Part shown: positions 8,266 to 17,666 of the stretch, one piece after another
Layout of the letters: every line of letters starts with the position of its first letter
Position numbering within the stretch: the stretch's first letter is position 1
Assembly (NCBI RefSeq): GCF_002250835.2
Contig: NZ_NOJY02000027.1
Span: 1-41,245 of the forward strand
Direction of reading: 5' to 3'
Source of the DNA: Romboutsia weinsteinii
Lineage (GTDB): Bacteria > Bacillota > Clostridia > Peptostreptococcales > Peptostreptococcaceae
Length of the DNA stretch: 41,245 bases
The notes under the pieces: generated by a model
The model's database searches: none
Seen by the model: the letters and a program-made list of their open reading frames with translations, nothing else
Told to the model about the DNA's origin: nothing
Translations under genes and position numbers: made by a program

Positions 8266-10824
8266 CTATTTTTTTCTATATGGTGTATTACTTAATGGAA
8301 GTTGAGTTCTAAACTCCCTATCAAATAAGTAATATGCATTTTGAATAGCTGGAGCTGTTGGTATTGAACAAATTTCCCCTACCCCTTTTGCTCCATAAGC
8401 TAATGAATCTTTATTCTTTTCAACAACTATAGCTTTAACCTCTGGTATTTCCGTAGATTTAAATAGACCAAGAGTACCAAATTTAGCCTTCGGAATGCTA
8501 TTTTCTAGCGGGTAATCTTCAGTTAATGCATATCCAACCGACATTACTACTCCACCCTCAATCTGTCCTTCTAAACTAATAGGATTAATTGCCTTACCTA
8601 CATCATGAGCAGCTATCATCTTTTTTAATTTTCCATCTTCATTTAAGACAGCTACCTGAGTTGCATATCCATAAGCAACGTGACTTACTGGATTTTCTTT
8701 GTCACATCCCATCTTATCTGTCTGGCTAGCATATTCACCGTAGAACTCTTCACCATCTAAATCTTTTAATGTTTTATTTGAAGATAATGCTTCTCTCAAT
8801 TTCTCTGCCGCCCTTTTTGTTGCTTCTCCTGTGAATACAGTTTGTCTTGAAGCTGTTGTATTTCCTGAATCTGGAGTTACATGAGTGTCAGCTGCTTCAT
8901 GTATTACATACTCAGGTCGTATGTTTGCTGCCTCACATACCATTTGAGTCATAACAGTTCCAAGCCCTTGACCTATACAAGATGCACTAGTTCTTATATG
9001 AACCTTTCCATCTATTATCTTAAGCTTACATCTACCTACATCGGGAATCCCTACTCCTATCCCACTATTTTTCATAGCACAGGCTATTCCTGCATAAGGA
9101 TATTTTTCGTATTCCTCTTTTACAGCTTCTAGAGTTTCTACTATTGCTGTACCTTCGTCTGCTATTTGACCATTTGGAAGCACCTGACCAGGTCTTATAG
9201 CATTTCTGTATCTAATCTCCCAAGGTGAGATTCCTACCATTTCTGCTAGTAGATTTAAATTACATTCTGTTGCAAAACAACTTTGAGTAACTCCAAAGCC
9301 TCTAAATGCTCCACCTGGTGGATTGTTCGTATAAACAGCAGTACCTGTTATATCTATATCTTGATAGTTGTATGGTCCGGCTGCATGAGTGCACAGTCTT
9401 TGTAATACAGGACCTCCAAGAGATGCATATGCTCCTGTATCAGATATAATAGTAGCTTTCATAGCTGTTAAATATCCATTTTCATCACAAGCTGTAGTAA
9501 ATTCCATTTCAGTAGCATGTCTTTTGGGATGTATTATAATACTTTCTTTTCTTGTAAGTAATACCTTTACAAATCTCTTTGTGTGATATGCTAAAAGAGC
9601 TGCATGATGTTGTACACTCATGTCTTCTTTACCGCCAAAGCCACCTCCTACCATTTTATTTATGACTCTTACTTTCTCGTGTGATAATCCAAGCATGTCT
9701 GCACATTCATGCTGTGTAGCAAATACCCCCTGATCTGTAGAGTAAATTATTACTCCATCTTTTCCATAAGGTCCTGCCACAGCACATTCTGGCTCTAAAA
9801 ATGCATGCTCAGTAAAAGGTGTAGAGTATTTTCTAGTAACAACATGTTTAGAATTTCTTATTTTCTCTTCTGCTGATCCTCTCGATAAATAATCTGTTAC
9901 TAGTATATTTCCAGTTTCATGTATCTTAGGCGCATCTTCTTTTAGGGCATCTTCAGGGCATGTCATTGGTGTCAATTCTTCATAGTCTATCTTTACTAAC
10001 TTCTTAGCTTCTTCTAAAGCTTCTTTAGTTTCTGCTGCAACTAATACTATTGCATCACCTAAGTATCTAGTTATCTCACCTTCAGGAATTAACGTGTCCC
10101 AATCCTTTTTCAGATGTCCAACTTTTATACTACCCGGAATATCTTTGGCTGTTAAAACTGTAATTACACCTGGATATTTCTTAGCTTCTTCTATATCGAT
10201 CTTCTTGATTAGTGCCCTAGGATACTTTGTTCTTACTGCAGAGCCATAAGTCATTCCCTCAATTCTTATATCATCCACATATTCAGCTGTTCCCAGTGTC
10301 TTTGCTACTGCATCTACTCTATGAAAATTATCACCTACTAGGCCTTTACAATTCACTTTCGGTACATCTATATTTTCTCTAAGTATCTTTGCAGCTAATT
10401 CTATTGCTTTGATAATCTTTACATACCCGGTGCATCTGCAGATATTACCTCTTAACGCTTTTTTTATTTCTTCTTCTGTTGGATTATCATTAATATCTAA
10501 TAATGCCTTTGCACTTATCACCATACCTGGTATGCAAAATCCGCATTGTACAGCTCCCTGGCTAGCAAAAGAGTATGCATATACATCTCTTTCCCTCTCA
10601 CTCATTCCTTCTATAGTTATAATATTTTTACCAACTAGTTTTTGAGTTGTAAATACACAGGCCTTCATAGCCTTGCCATCTACTATGATCATACAAGTTC
10701 CGCAGGCACCTTCTGAGCATCCATTTTTTACAGATGTTATATTCATATCTTCTCTTAAAAACTCTAAAAGTTTTTTATTTTCTTTACTAATAACACTTCT
10801 ATTATTTAATGTAAATTCAAACAT
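8266..10824 (-). CDS. Molybdenum hydroxylase (xanthine/purine dehydrogenase), fused Fe-S and Mo subunits
   Basis: A hydroxylase of the xanthine oxidase family, 852 residues. The N-terminal domain carries the plant-type [2Fe-2S] cysteines 36, 41, 44 and 56. A second [2Fe-2S] domain has Cys 94, 97, 129 and 131 (QCGFC and CRC). From about residue 165 the Mo-cofactor domains follow, with GGGFGGKED, GGAFRGFG, a Gln-rich IGQGLGT and the C-terminal GAKGVGEICSIPTAP, which holds the catalytic Glu. There is no FAD domain and no FAD subunit gene beside it; the layout resembles E. coli XdhD. Several purine hydroxylases of this layout carry labile selenium, which cannot be read from sequence. The substrate (xanthine, hypoxanthine or another oxopurine) is not certain. 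Confidence 0.88.
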   Translation of the reverse strand: MFEFTLNNRSVISKENKKLLEFLREDMNITSVKNGCSEGACGTCMIIVDGKAMKACVFTTQKLVGKNIITIEGMSERERDVYAYSFASQGAVQCGFCIPGMVISAKALLDINDNPTEEEIKKALRGNICRCTGYVKIIKAIELAAKILRENIDVPKVNCKGLVGDNFHRVDAVAKTLGTAEYVDDIRIEGMTYGSAVRTKYPRALIKKIDIEEAKKYPGVITVLTAKDIPGSIKVGHLKKDWDTLIPEGEITRYLGDAIVLVAAETKEALEEAKKLVKIDYEELTPMTCPEDALKEDAPKIHETGNILVTDYLSRGSAEEKIRNSKHVVTRKYSTPFTEHAFLEPECAVAGPYGKDGVIIYSTDQGVFATQHECADMLGLSHEKVRVINKMVGGGFGGKEDMSVQHHAALLAYHTKRFVKVLLTRKESIIIHPKRHATEMEFTTACDENGYLTAMKATIISDTGAYASLGGPVLQRLCTHAAGPYNYQDIDITGTAVYTNNPPGGAFRGFGVTQSCFATECNLNLLAEMVGISPWEIRYRNAIRPGQVLPNGQIADEGTAIVETLEAVKEEYEKYPYAGIACAMKNSGIGVGIPDVGRCKLKIIDGKVHIRTSASCIGQGLGTVMTQMVCEAANIRPEYVIHEAADTHVTPDSGNTTASRQTVFTGEATKRAAEKLREALSSNKTLKDLDGEEFYGEYASQTDKMGCDKENPVSHVAYGYATQVAVLNEDGKLKKMIAAHDVGKAINPISLEGQIEGGVVMSVGYALTEDYPLENSIPKAKFGTLGLFKSTEIPEVKAIVVEKNKDSLAYGAKGVGEICSIPTAPAIQNAYYLFDREFRTQLPLSNTPYRKK

Positions 10825-10836
10825 TAATTAGCCCCC

Positions 10837-12210
10837 TTAATTAGATGACCTTTTTAGGTATACTCCTATTGGTGAATTGCAAGTTACCTTTCCCTCTTTA
10901 CTAACTTCTACTCCCCTTAAATAAACACGTTCAATCTCACACTTAACTTCATAACCTTCGTATGGTGTATAATCTACATTTTGAACTTGATCTATTGCTT
11001 TAATTTTTTTAACTCTGTTAGGATTTAAAACTACTAAATCAGCATCACTACCAACATCTATTGTCCCTTTTTGTGGATAAAGTCCAAATATTTTCGCTGG
11101 TTTTGTACACATAACCTCAACCATTCTGTTGATAGTTATTTTGTTTGTGCATACTCCGTAGGTATATAGAAGGCTAATTCTATGCTCAACACCAGGAGAT
11201 CCATTAGGAATTTTGCTAAAATCATTTATTCCTAGCTCTTTTTGATTTTTATAATTAAACGAACAATGGTCTGTTCCTATCGTATCTATAATTCCCTCTG
11301 CTATAAAATTCCACAGTATATCATTATTAGATTTATCTCTAAGAGGAGGTGACATCACATATTTTGCTCCTTCAAATCCATCTAAGTTGTATAACTCTTT
11401 GTTTAATAATAGATATTGTGGACAAGTCTCAACTATTACGTCAACTCCTCTTTTCTTAGCTTTAATTACTTCTTCTAAAGCTTCTTCGCAACTTAGATGT
11501 ACTACATATACTCTTGATCTTGCAACTTCTGCTATCTTCATTAACCTTGAAGTAGCTTCTACTTCTAAGATTTCTGGTCTTGTAAGTTCGTGATATCTTG
11601 GGGATATTTTATTTTCTTTAAGAATTTTATTCACAAGTTCACAGATTATATCCCCATTTTCACAATGAAATCCTATAAGAGCACCTATCTCCCTTGATTT
11701 TTGTAATGCCTTATAGATAACTCCATCATCAACTTGAAGCAGTCCTTTATAAGCCATATATAATTTAAAAGATGGTATACCTTCGTCTATCATATCATCC
11801 ATTTCATCACAGATTGAATCATTCCAGTCTGTGATTGCAATATGAAATCCGTAGTCACAGTAGCATTTATCTTCTGCTTTTTTATTCCACTCTGCTAAGG
11901 CTTCTTTTAGTGTTTTACCTTTACTTTGAGTCGCAAAGTCTAATATAGTTGTAGTACCTCCAGCTATAGCAGCCCTAGTGCCTGACTCGAAATCATCTGC
12001 AGTTTTTGTAGCGCCTGTATCTAAGTCAAAATGAGTATGCGTATCAATTCCACCAGGTATTATATAACTTCCATTTACATCTATAATATTACAACTTTCA
12101 TCTTGTAGATTTTCTCCTATCTCTACAATCTTTCCGCCTGATACTTTTATATCTGACTCGTAAGTTTTTTTATCAGTTACAATTTTTCCACCTTTTAATA
12201 TTAGACTCAT
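10837..12210 (-). CDS. hyuA: Dihydropyrimidinase/hydantoinase-type amidohydrolase
   Basis: Cyclic-amide hydrolase of the amidohydrolase superfamily (D-hydantoinase/dihydropyrimidinase group), 457 residues. Seen: PGGIDTHTHFDLD with the HxH metal motif near residue 57, SFKLYMAYKG near residue 148 with the Lys that is normally carbamylated, FHCENGD and VHLSCEEA with metal His residues, and the C-terminal GTDHCSFN with the catalytic Asp. It ends with NGSPGVEHR, as in hydantoinases. It is the counterpart of E. coli hyuA (ygeZ) in the purine gene set. In context it probably opens an oxidised or reduced purine-derived ring, but the substrate is inferred only. Confidence 0.9.
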   Translation of the reverse strand: MSLILKGGKIVTDKKTYESDIKVSGGKIVEIGENLQDESCNIIDVNGSYIIPGGIDTHTHFDLDTGATKTADDFESGTRAAIAGGTTTILDFATQSKGKTLKEALAEWNKKAEDKCYCDYGFHIAITDWNDSICDEMDDMIDEGIPSFKLYMAYKGLLQVDDGVIYKALQKSREIGALIGFHCENGDIICELVNKILKENKISPRYHELTRPEILEVEATSRLMKIAEVARSRVYVVHLSCEEALEEVIKAKKRGVDVIVETCPQYLLLNKELYNLDGFEGAKYVMSPPLRDKSNNDILWNFIAEGIIDTIGTDHCSFNYKNQKELGINDFSKIPNGSPGVEHRISLLYTYGVCTNKITINRMVEVMCTKPAKIFGLYPQKGTIDVGSDADLVVLNPNRVKKIKAIDQVQNVDYTPYEGYEVKCEIERVYLRGVEVSKEGKVTCNSPIGVYLKRSSN

Positions 12211-12222
12211 ATAATCGCCACC

Positions 12223-13329
12223 TTATTTACAAGTTGATAGTGCTCCGTAATTTATTGATAAAGCATCTTTAGGACATCTTGTTACACATAGTCCACATCC
12301 AAAGCATTTGTTACTATCTATCTCTAAAGTTTCATCTATTTCTATCGCTTCATAAACACAACTTGTTTTGCATTTTTTACATTTGATACACTTATCTTGA
12401 TCTACTTCTGGAACTATTGTATGAGTTCTAAATTCTCTATCTATTACTGTTCTATGAGCTAAGCCTTTTATCTCATTTACATCTGTATATCCTTTAGAAT
12501 CTAAGAATTCGTTTAATTCTTTAGCAATTTTTCCATATACTCCAGGTCCTTTTAATATTGCTTCTGTACATACTTGAACAGCACTAGCTCCTGCCATCAT
12601 CATCTCTGCAACATCTCTACCACAAGTCACCCCACCTACACCAATTATTGGTATATTTACAACTTGTGATGCTTCATATATACATCTTATTGCCAATGGT
12701 CTTATTGGAGCTCCTGATAACCATCCATACCCTGTTTGACTTCCCATTACTGGGTATCCAGTATTAACATCTATAGCCATACATGGACCAAATGAATTTA
12801 TCATTACAAGCCCATCAGCTCCAGCTTCTTCAACCGCCTTAGCTATTGTTTGTATATCTGTATGAGGGCTCATCTTCATAAATACTGGTACATCTAAAGC
12901 TTCTTTTGCTGCTTTTAAAGCATTTACTATTGGAGTTACATCCGTTCCAACATAATGAGTTGATAATTCAACTGCATCTGCATAAGGCTTAACAAGTGGT
13001 GCAACTTCAGCTATTTGATCTGCTGTATATCCCATACTTACTATCACAGGGAGTCCAGCACTTTTAGCCTTGATATATTCTTCTTTTATCCATTGCTCTT
13101 TAGGAAGCTCTGACCATAATTCAGTATTTAGAAATCCGCTATTTGTGCTTGCCATGCAAGGTCTTGGCACATCTGCTGGTAATACCGATATAGTTTTTGT
13201 ACATATTCCTCCAGCTCCACCTTTTGCAGCCTCTATACATAGATCTCCATCTTTTGCTCCTGGACCTGCAGCTGTCATTACTGGATTTGAAAATTCCATT
13301 CCATATATGTTAACTTTTAAATTTGCCAT
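12223..13329 (-). CDS. preA: PreA-like dihydropyrimidine/dihydroorotate dehydrogenase with two [4Fe-4S] clusters
   Basis: FMN-binding TIM-barrel reductase of the dihydroorotate/dihydropyrimidine dehydrogenase family with a C-terminal bacterial ferredoxin domain, 368 residues. Seen: NPVMTAAGPGAKDGD at the N terminus; KMSPHTD and GVGGVTCGRDVAEMMMAGASAVQVCT for FMN binding. Two CxxCxxC-type motifs follow after about residue 318 (CIKCKKCKTSC and CFGCGLCVTRC). The usual partner PreT (FAD/NAD(P)H subunit) is not in the window, so electrons may come from ferredoxin or a distant partner. In this operon it could stand in for the reductase step that YgfK performs elsewhere; that is inference. Confidence 0.88.
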   Translation of the reverse strand: MANLKVNIYGMEFSNPVMTAAGPGAKDGDLCIEAAKGGAGGICTKTISVLPADVPRPCMASTNSGFLNTELWSELPKEQWIKEEYIKAKSAGLPVIVSMGYTADQIAEVAPLVKPYADAVELSTHYVGTDVTPIVNALKAAKEALDVPVFMKMSPHTDIQTIAKAVEEAGADGLVMINSFGPCMAIDVNTGYPVMGSQTGYGWLSGAPIRPLAIRCIYEASQVVNIPIIGVGGVTCGRDVAEMMMAGASAVQVCTEAILKGPGVYGKIAKELNEFLDSKGYTDVNEIKGLAHRTVIDREFRTHTIVPEVDQDKCIKCKKCKTSCVYEAIEIDETLEIDSNKCFGCGLCVTRCPKDALSINYGALSTCK

Positions 13330-13366
13330 TTTGTATCCCCCTAAATTATTTATTTAATGTTTTATC

Positions 13367-14710
13367 TTAATTTACATCTTTATAATTAAAAAGTAGATTC
13401 AGTACTATTGCACATATACTACCACTTGTTATTCCACTACTTAAAATTGTCTGGATAACTCCTTGTGGAAAATTCGCATAAAAATCTGGAACTGCAATCG
13501 GAATCATTGCAACGGCTATACTCACACAGAATATAAGCCCATTTTTTGTTCCATTAAATTCTACTTGTTTTATACTATTAATCCCTGCTGATATTATCAT
13601 CCCAAACATTACAAGACCTGCTCCACCTAGAACTGGGTATGGTATTGATGCTATTATAGCTGCAAATTTTGGTATAATACCTAGAACTAATAATATGACT
13701 CCTGCCATTATAGTTATTTTGGTTCCCTTTATACCTATCATACTTGCTATACCTAAGTTCTGAGCACAAGGTGCTTGAGGGAATGTATTAAATATTCCTG
13801 CTACCATGCAAGATAATCCATCTGTTCTTAGTGCTTTTGTAACCTTCTTCTCAGTAACATCGTCTCCAAATATATCGTGAATTGCAACAGTGTTTCCAGT
13901 TGAAGCAATCATCATAATAAACATTACAACTATCATGGATACGATTGCCGACATATCAAACTGAGGAGGTCCAAAGAAGAATGGTTTTGGAATAGAGAAT
14001 AGTCCTGCTGAATTAACCATTGTAAAATCAAACTTACCAATTACTATTGAAATTATAGTTCCAAGTATTATTCCAATAAGTATTGCCATACTACCTAGTG
14101 TTTTACCACCCCATTTATTTAAGGCTACTATTATTAACAAAACACTAAATGAAAGCATTATATTTCCTACACTTCTATAATCAGGAGCAGTCACAACACC
14201 TCCTGCACACCACCTAACTGCAATAGGGATTAAATATATTCCCATTAAAGTAATTATTGTTCCTGTAACTATTTTAGGGAAGAATCTTAGTAACTTACTA
14301 AAAATAGGTGCTATTAAAAAACAGAATAAACCTGCAATTATCGTTGATGTAAATATTATGCTAAGTGCCCTACCTTCTCCAATAGAACTAGATGCAATTA
14401 TAACAAGCATAGTAGAAGTAGGGTTTGCACTTGCTCCTAGCATAAGAGGCATTCTTACACCTATAAATTCTTTAAGTCCAATACTTTGAATCAATGTGGC
14501 TATTCCAGATACAAAAAGTGTCGCACTTATAAGTATCATCATCTCAATACTTGTAACCTTAGCTTCATTTCCTATCATTATGGGTACTGCTAATATACCT
14601 GCACACATACCAAATACATGCTGTAACCCATAAATAAATGCTTTAGAATTAGTTAAAACATTCTCTGAGTCACTTGCCTTACTAACATTAAAAACCGGGC
14701 CCTCACTCAT
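13367..14710 (-). CDS. NCS2-family purine/xanthine-uracil permease
   Basis: Integral membrane transporter of the nucleobase:cation symporter-2 family, with about 12 to 14 hydrophobic segments. Seen: the NCS2 signature QNLGIASMIGIKGTKI near residue 320 and the conserved Gln-Asn pair, VGTAIHDIFG-like sequence around residue 275, and LMLGASANPTST near residue 95. I start it at the ATG giving MSEGPVFN (447 residues), since GGAG lies eight bases ahead. The in-frame TTG five codons earlier overlaps that site. Placed between ssnA and preA, it most likely imports urate, xanthine or another purine for the operon; the exact substrate cannot be decided from sequence. Confidence 0.92.
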   Translation of the reverse strand: MSEGPVFNVSKASDSENVLTNSKAFIYGLQHVFGMCAGILAVPIMIGNEAKVTSIEMMILISATLFVSGIATLIQSIGLKEFIGVRMPLMLGASANPTSTMLVIIASSSIGEGRALSIIFTSTIIAGLFCFLIAPIFSKLLRFFPKIVTGTIITLMGIYLIPIAVRWCAGGVVTAPDYRSVGNIMLSFSVLLIIVALNKWGGKTLGSMAILIGIILGTIISIVIGKFDFTMVNSAGLFSIPKPFFFGPPQFDMSAIVSMIVVMFIMMIASTGNTVAIHDIFGDDVTEKKVTKALRTDGLSCMVAGIFNTFPQAPCAQNLGIASMIGIKGTKITIMAGVILLVLGIIPKFAAIIASIPYPVLGGAGLVMFGMIISAGINSIKQVEFNGTKNGLIFCVSIAVAMIPIAVPDFYANFPQGVIQTILSSGITSGSICAIVLNLLFNYKDVN

Positions 14711-14732
14711 TTTATCTTTCTCCAATCAACAG

Positions 14733-16061
14733 TTAAATTCTATTCCATAATTTTTTAGATACTTCTCTTGATTTTGAAAGTATTTCACTTTCATCTATAT
14801 TTACTAATTCTCTATCTTTCATAAGTACTTTTCCATTAATTATTGTTGTATCTACACTTCTTCCACTCATTCCAAATATTATATGCCCTCCTAAAGTATT
14901 TTCTGTTAATGGCGTATGCGGAGTATAATCTACTACTATTACGTCTGCATAGGCACCTTTTTTTATTATTCCTAGATCATTTTTAAAGTAGGCTTTAGCT
15001 ATTTTTGTATTATTATCAAACAACATCTTTTGACCTTCTCCAAAACCAACTCTAGGGTCACATAGATGATGTTTATGTATTATGTTTGCTACCTTAAGAG
15101 ATTCAAACATATCACTTGTGTACCCATCGGTTCCCAGTCCTACTGTTATTCCCTTCTTAAGTAGCTCTATAGCCGGAGAGCATCCTACTGCATTTCCCAT
15201 GTTTGATTCAGGGTTATGAACTACAAAAGTATTTGTATCTTTTAGTAAATTTATTTCTGCTGAATTTACATGTATGCAGTGAACTGCTATAGTCTTCTCC
15301 TTTAACACTCCAAAGTCCATAAGTCTTTCTACTACTCTTTTTCCATGATTTTGAAGATTATAATGAAGATCTGCTATTCCTTCAGCTGCGTGAACATGGT
15401 ATCCAGTATCTAGACCTTCCATTTCTGTCGCACATTTATTTAATGTGTCATCAGATAGTGTAAATGCTGCATGAAGCCCAAACATTCCCTTAACCATATC
15501 ACTTTTGTCGTCTTGAGCATATTTTATGAAATCTACATTTTCCTTTATTCCTTGATCAATTGTAAGTCCACCATCTCTATCAGATACTTCATAGCAAAGA
15601 CAAGTTCTAATACCAAGTTCCTTTGCTACATCATTTATTACAAATAAGCTTCCTTCTATAGCATTTGGGCTTGCATGATGGTCAAATACTGTAGTTACAC
15701 CATTTTTTATACACTCTATATAAGTTGAGTATGCGCTATATTTAGTGTCTTCTAAGGCAAGCTGTTTATCTAGCTTCCACCATAGATTTTCTAATATTTC
15801 TGAGAAGTTTTCTGATGGTTTTCCTGTTACTGACATACCTCTGGCAAATGAACTATATATATGCATATGAGAGTTTATAAGCCCTGGCATTATTACTTTT
15901 TTATTAGCATCTATATATTCATGATTAGGATATTTCGATTTCATATCTGTTGTCGAACCAATATCCTCAATCTTATTTTCGTTGATAACTATACATCCAT
16001 CTTCCATATATGGGTTTAGATTGTCTTGAGTAATCATCCTTCCATTTCCAACTAAAATCAT
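14733..16061 (-). CDS. ssnA: SsnA-type putative aminohydrolase/chlorohydrolase
   Basis: Amidohydrolase-superfamily protein of the guanine deaminase/AtzA branch, 442 residues. Seen: PGLINSHMHIYSSFARGM near residue 60 with the HxH metal motif, a FDHHAS segment, YHVHAAEG near residue 220, VHCIHVN near 260, and GLGTDGYTSDM near 315 with the metal Asp. It is homologous to E. coli SsnA, part of the anaerobic urate/purine gene set. Its start follows the D-aminoacylase-like gene by three bases, which points to translational coupling. The catalysed step is probably hydrolysis or deamination of a purine-ring-opening intermediate; the exact reaction is inferred. Confidence 0.9.
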   Translation of the reverse strand: MILVGNGRMITQDNLNPYMEDGCIVINENKIEDIGSTTDMKSKYPNHEYIDANKKVIMPGLINSHMHIYSSFARGMSVTGKPSENFSEILENLWWKLDKQLALEDTKYSAYSTYIECIKNGVTTVFDHHASPNAIEGSLFVINDVAKELGIRTCLCYEVSDRDGGLTIDQGIKENVDFIKYAQDDKSDMVKGMFGLHAAFTLSDDTLNKCATEMEGLDTGYHVHAAEGIADLHYNLQNHGKRVVERLMDFGVLKEKTIAVHCIHVNSAEINLLKDTNTFVVHNPESNMGNAVGCSPAIELLKKGITVGLGTDGYTSDMFESLKVANIIHKHHLCDPRVGFGEGQKMLFDNNTKIAKAYFKNDLGIIKKGAYADVIVVDYTPHTPLTENTLGGHIIFGMSGRSVDTTIINGKVLMKDRELVNIDESEILSKSREVSKKLWNRI

Positions 16062-16064
16062 AGA

Positions 16065-17651
16065 TTAGTGCCCCCTTAAAACTTTACCTGCTTTAATATG
16101 ATTGTACTTCCCCTCTTCAATTACACAGTCTCCATTAATAATTACATAATCTATTCCAGTTGGATATTGCATAGAGTCTATATAATCATCACATCCACTC
16201 ACTATGTCTTTATCAAATATAACTATATCTGCATAGTAGCCCTCTTTAATCTGTCCTCTATTTTCTATACTGAAGCTTTCTGCTGCCTTTTTAGTCATTT
16301 TGTTTACTGCTTCTTCAAGCTCTAATACACCTAACTCTCTTACATATCTTCCTAGTATTTTAGGGAATGATCCATATGCTCTTGGATGTGGCTTTCCTGA
16401 TAAAAGTCCATCTGTGCAAACATTCTGTTCTTCTCTTTTCATGAATTGTATTATATGTTCTTCCAATCCATAAAAATCTACCATTCCCACTGCATTCTCT
16501 TCCTCTAATAATAAATCAAAGGTTGCATCTAATGGGTCTATCTTCTTTTCTTGTCCTAGCTCCAATAAGTTTTTGCCTATAGCACTTTTGTTTTTTTCTG
16601 TCTTCACACTGGTTACAAATATCTGATCTATACCAGCAAATTGTATAAAGTTATCCCACCCGTCAATTCCATTTGCTATATCATCTTTCATTCTTTGTCT
16701 TTGCTCTTTATCTTTTAATCTTTCAAGTAGCTTATCTGTTCCACCTGAGTGAGCCCATGGAGGTAACACCACTCCAAGCATTGTACTTCCTGCTGCATAG
16801 GGATATTGGTCAAAGGATACTTTTACCCCACCTTTCTTAGTATTTTCTAGAAGCTCTATAACCTGTGGGATGTATTTCCAATTATCTTTACCACATACTT
16901 TAAAATGAGAGAAATGAACTTTTACACCAGATTCTTTTCCTATTTCTATAATTTCCTCCATAGATTTTAAGATTGTATCTGCTTCGCTTCTTTGATGTAC
17001 TACAAATACTCCATCATATTTAGCAACTACCTTACACATTTCAATAATTTCTTCAGTCATAGAGTAAGCGCACGGTATATATATAAGTCCAGTTGATAAC
17101 CCTATAGCACCTGCTTTTAATTCTCTTTCTGTGATTTCACACATTTTTTGAATCTCTTCTTTCGTAGCAGGTCTATCCTCTAGTCCCATAGCTTCCATTC
17201 TTATATTTCCATGAGGTACTAGGTAAGCTTCATTTAAACCTACTCCTTTTTGTTCCATCATGTCTAAATATTTTGCTGTAGTTTCATATTCCCAATTTAT
17301 TTCGTCACTCTCACCATCTAAACCAGCTAGATTTTTTCTCCACGAAGATATATATTCCTTTGGTAAAGGGGCCATGGATATTCCATCTTGCCCCAGTACT
17401 TCAGTTGTTATGCCTTGTCTTATCTTGACTTCATTATATGGATTAACTAAAATCATTAGGTCTGAATGGCTATGAGTATCTATAAAACCTGGGCATACTA
17501 CTCTGTTTCTTGCATCTATTACTTTATCTGCACACTCGTCTATTTCAGATGATATTTTTATAATTTTGTCATCTTCTATCAATAAATCTCCCTTGTATGC
17601 TTTAGTTTTATTTCCATCAACTATAAGCCCATGTTTGACTAATGTTCTCAC
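16065..17651 (-). CDS. N-acyl-D-amino-acid deacylase-like amidohydrolase
   Basis: Zinc amidohydrolase of the D-aminoacylase family (COG3653 type), 528 residues. Seen: VCPGFIDTHSHSDL near residue 60 with HxH, the EVLGQDGISMAPLP loop typical of D-aminoacylases, FVVHQRSE near 220, VHFSHFKVCG near 245, FDQYPYAAGST near 285 and a C-terminal CTDGLLSGKPHPRAYGSFP with the catalytic Asp. I choose GTG as start (MRTLVKHGL), with GGGAGA seven bases ahead. The longer frame starts at a TTG that overlaps the ribosome site. It lies between ygeY and ssnA. E. coli's set has no obvious equivalent at this place, so it may replace or add an amide-hydrolysing step. Confidence 0.87.
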   Translation of the reverse strand: MRTLVKHGLIVDGNKTKAYKGDLLIEDDKIIKISSEIDECADKVIDARNRVVCPGFIDTHSHSDLMILVNPYNEVKIRQGITTEVLGQDGISMAPLPKEYISSWRKNLAGLDGESDEINWEYETTAKYLDMMEQKGVGLNEAYLVPHGNIRMEAMGLEDRPATKEEIQKMCEITERELKAGAIGLSTGLIYIPCAYSMTEEIIEMCKVVAKYDGVFVVHQRSEADTILKSMEEIIEIGKESGVKVHFSHFKVCGKDNWKYIPQVIELLENTKKGGVKVSFDQYPYAAGSTMLGVVLPPWAHSGGTDKLLERLKDKEQRQRMKDDIANGIDGWDNFIQFAGIDQIFVTSVKTEKNKSAIGKNLLELGQEKKIDPLDATFDLLLEEENAVGMVDFYGLEEHIIQFMKREEQNVCTDGLLSGKPHPRAYGSFPKILGRYVRELGVLELEEAVNKMTKKAAESFSIENRGQIKEGYYADIVIFDKDIVSGCDDYIDSMQYPTGIDYVIINGDCVIEEGKYNHIKAGKVLRGH

Positions 17652-17666
17652 AAAACCATCTCCCAA

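Noticed and set aside
8881..10645. Plus-strand frames opposite the molybdenum hydroxylase gene
   Set aside because: Reverse shadows of a gene with full catalytic motifs; no family resemblance.
13578..13769. 63-residue minus-strand frame inside the permease gene
   Set aside because: Another frame of the same strand within a real gene; no ribosome site or motif.
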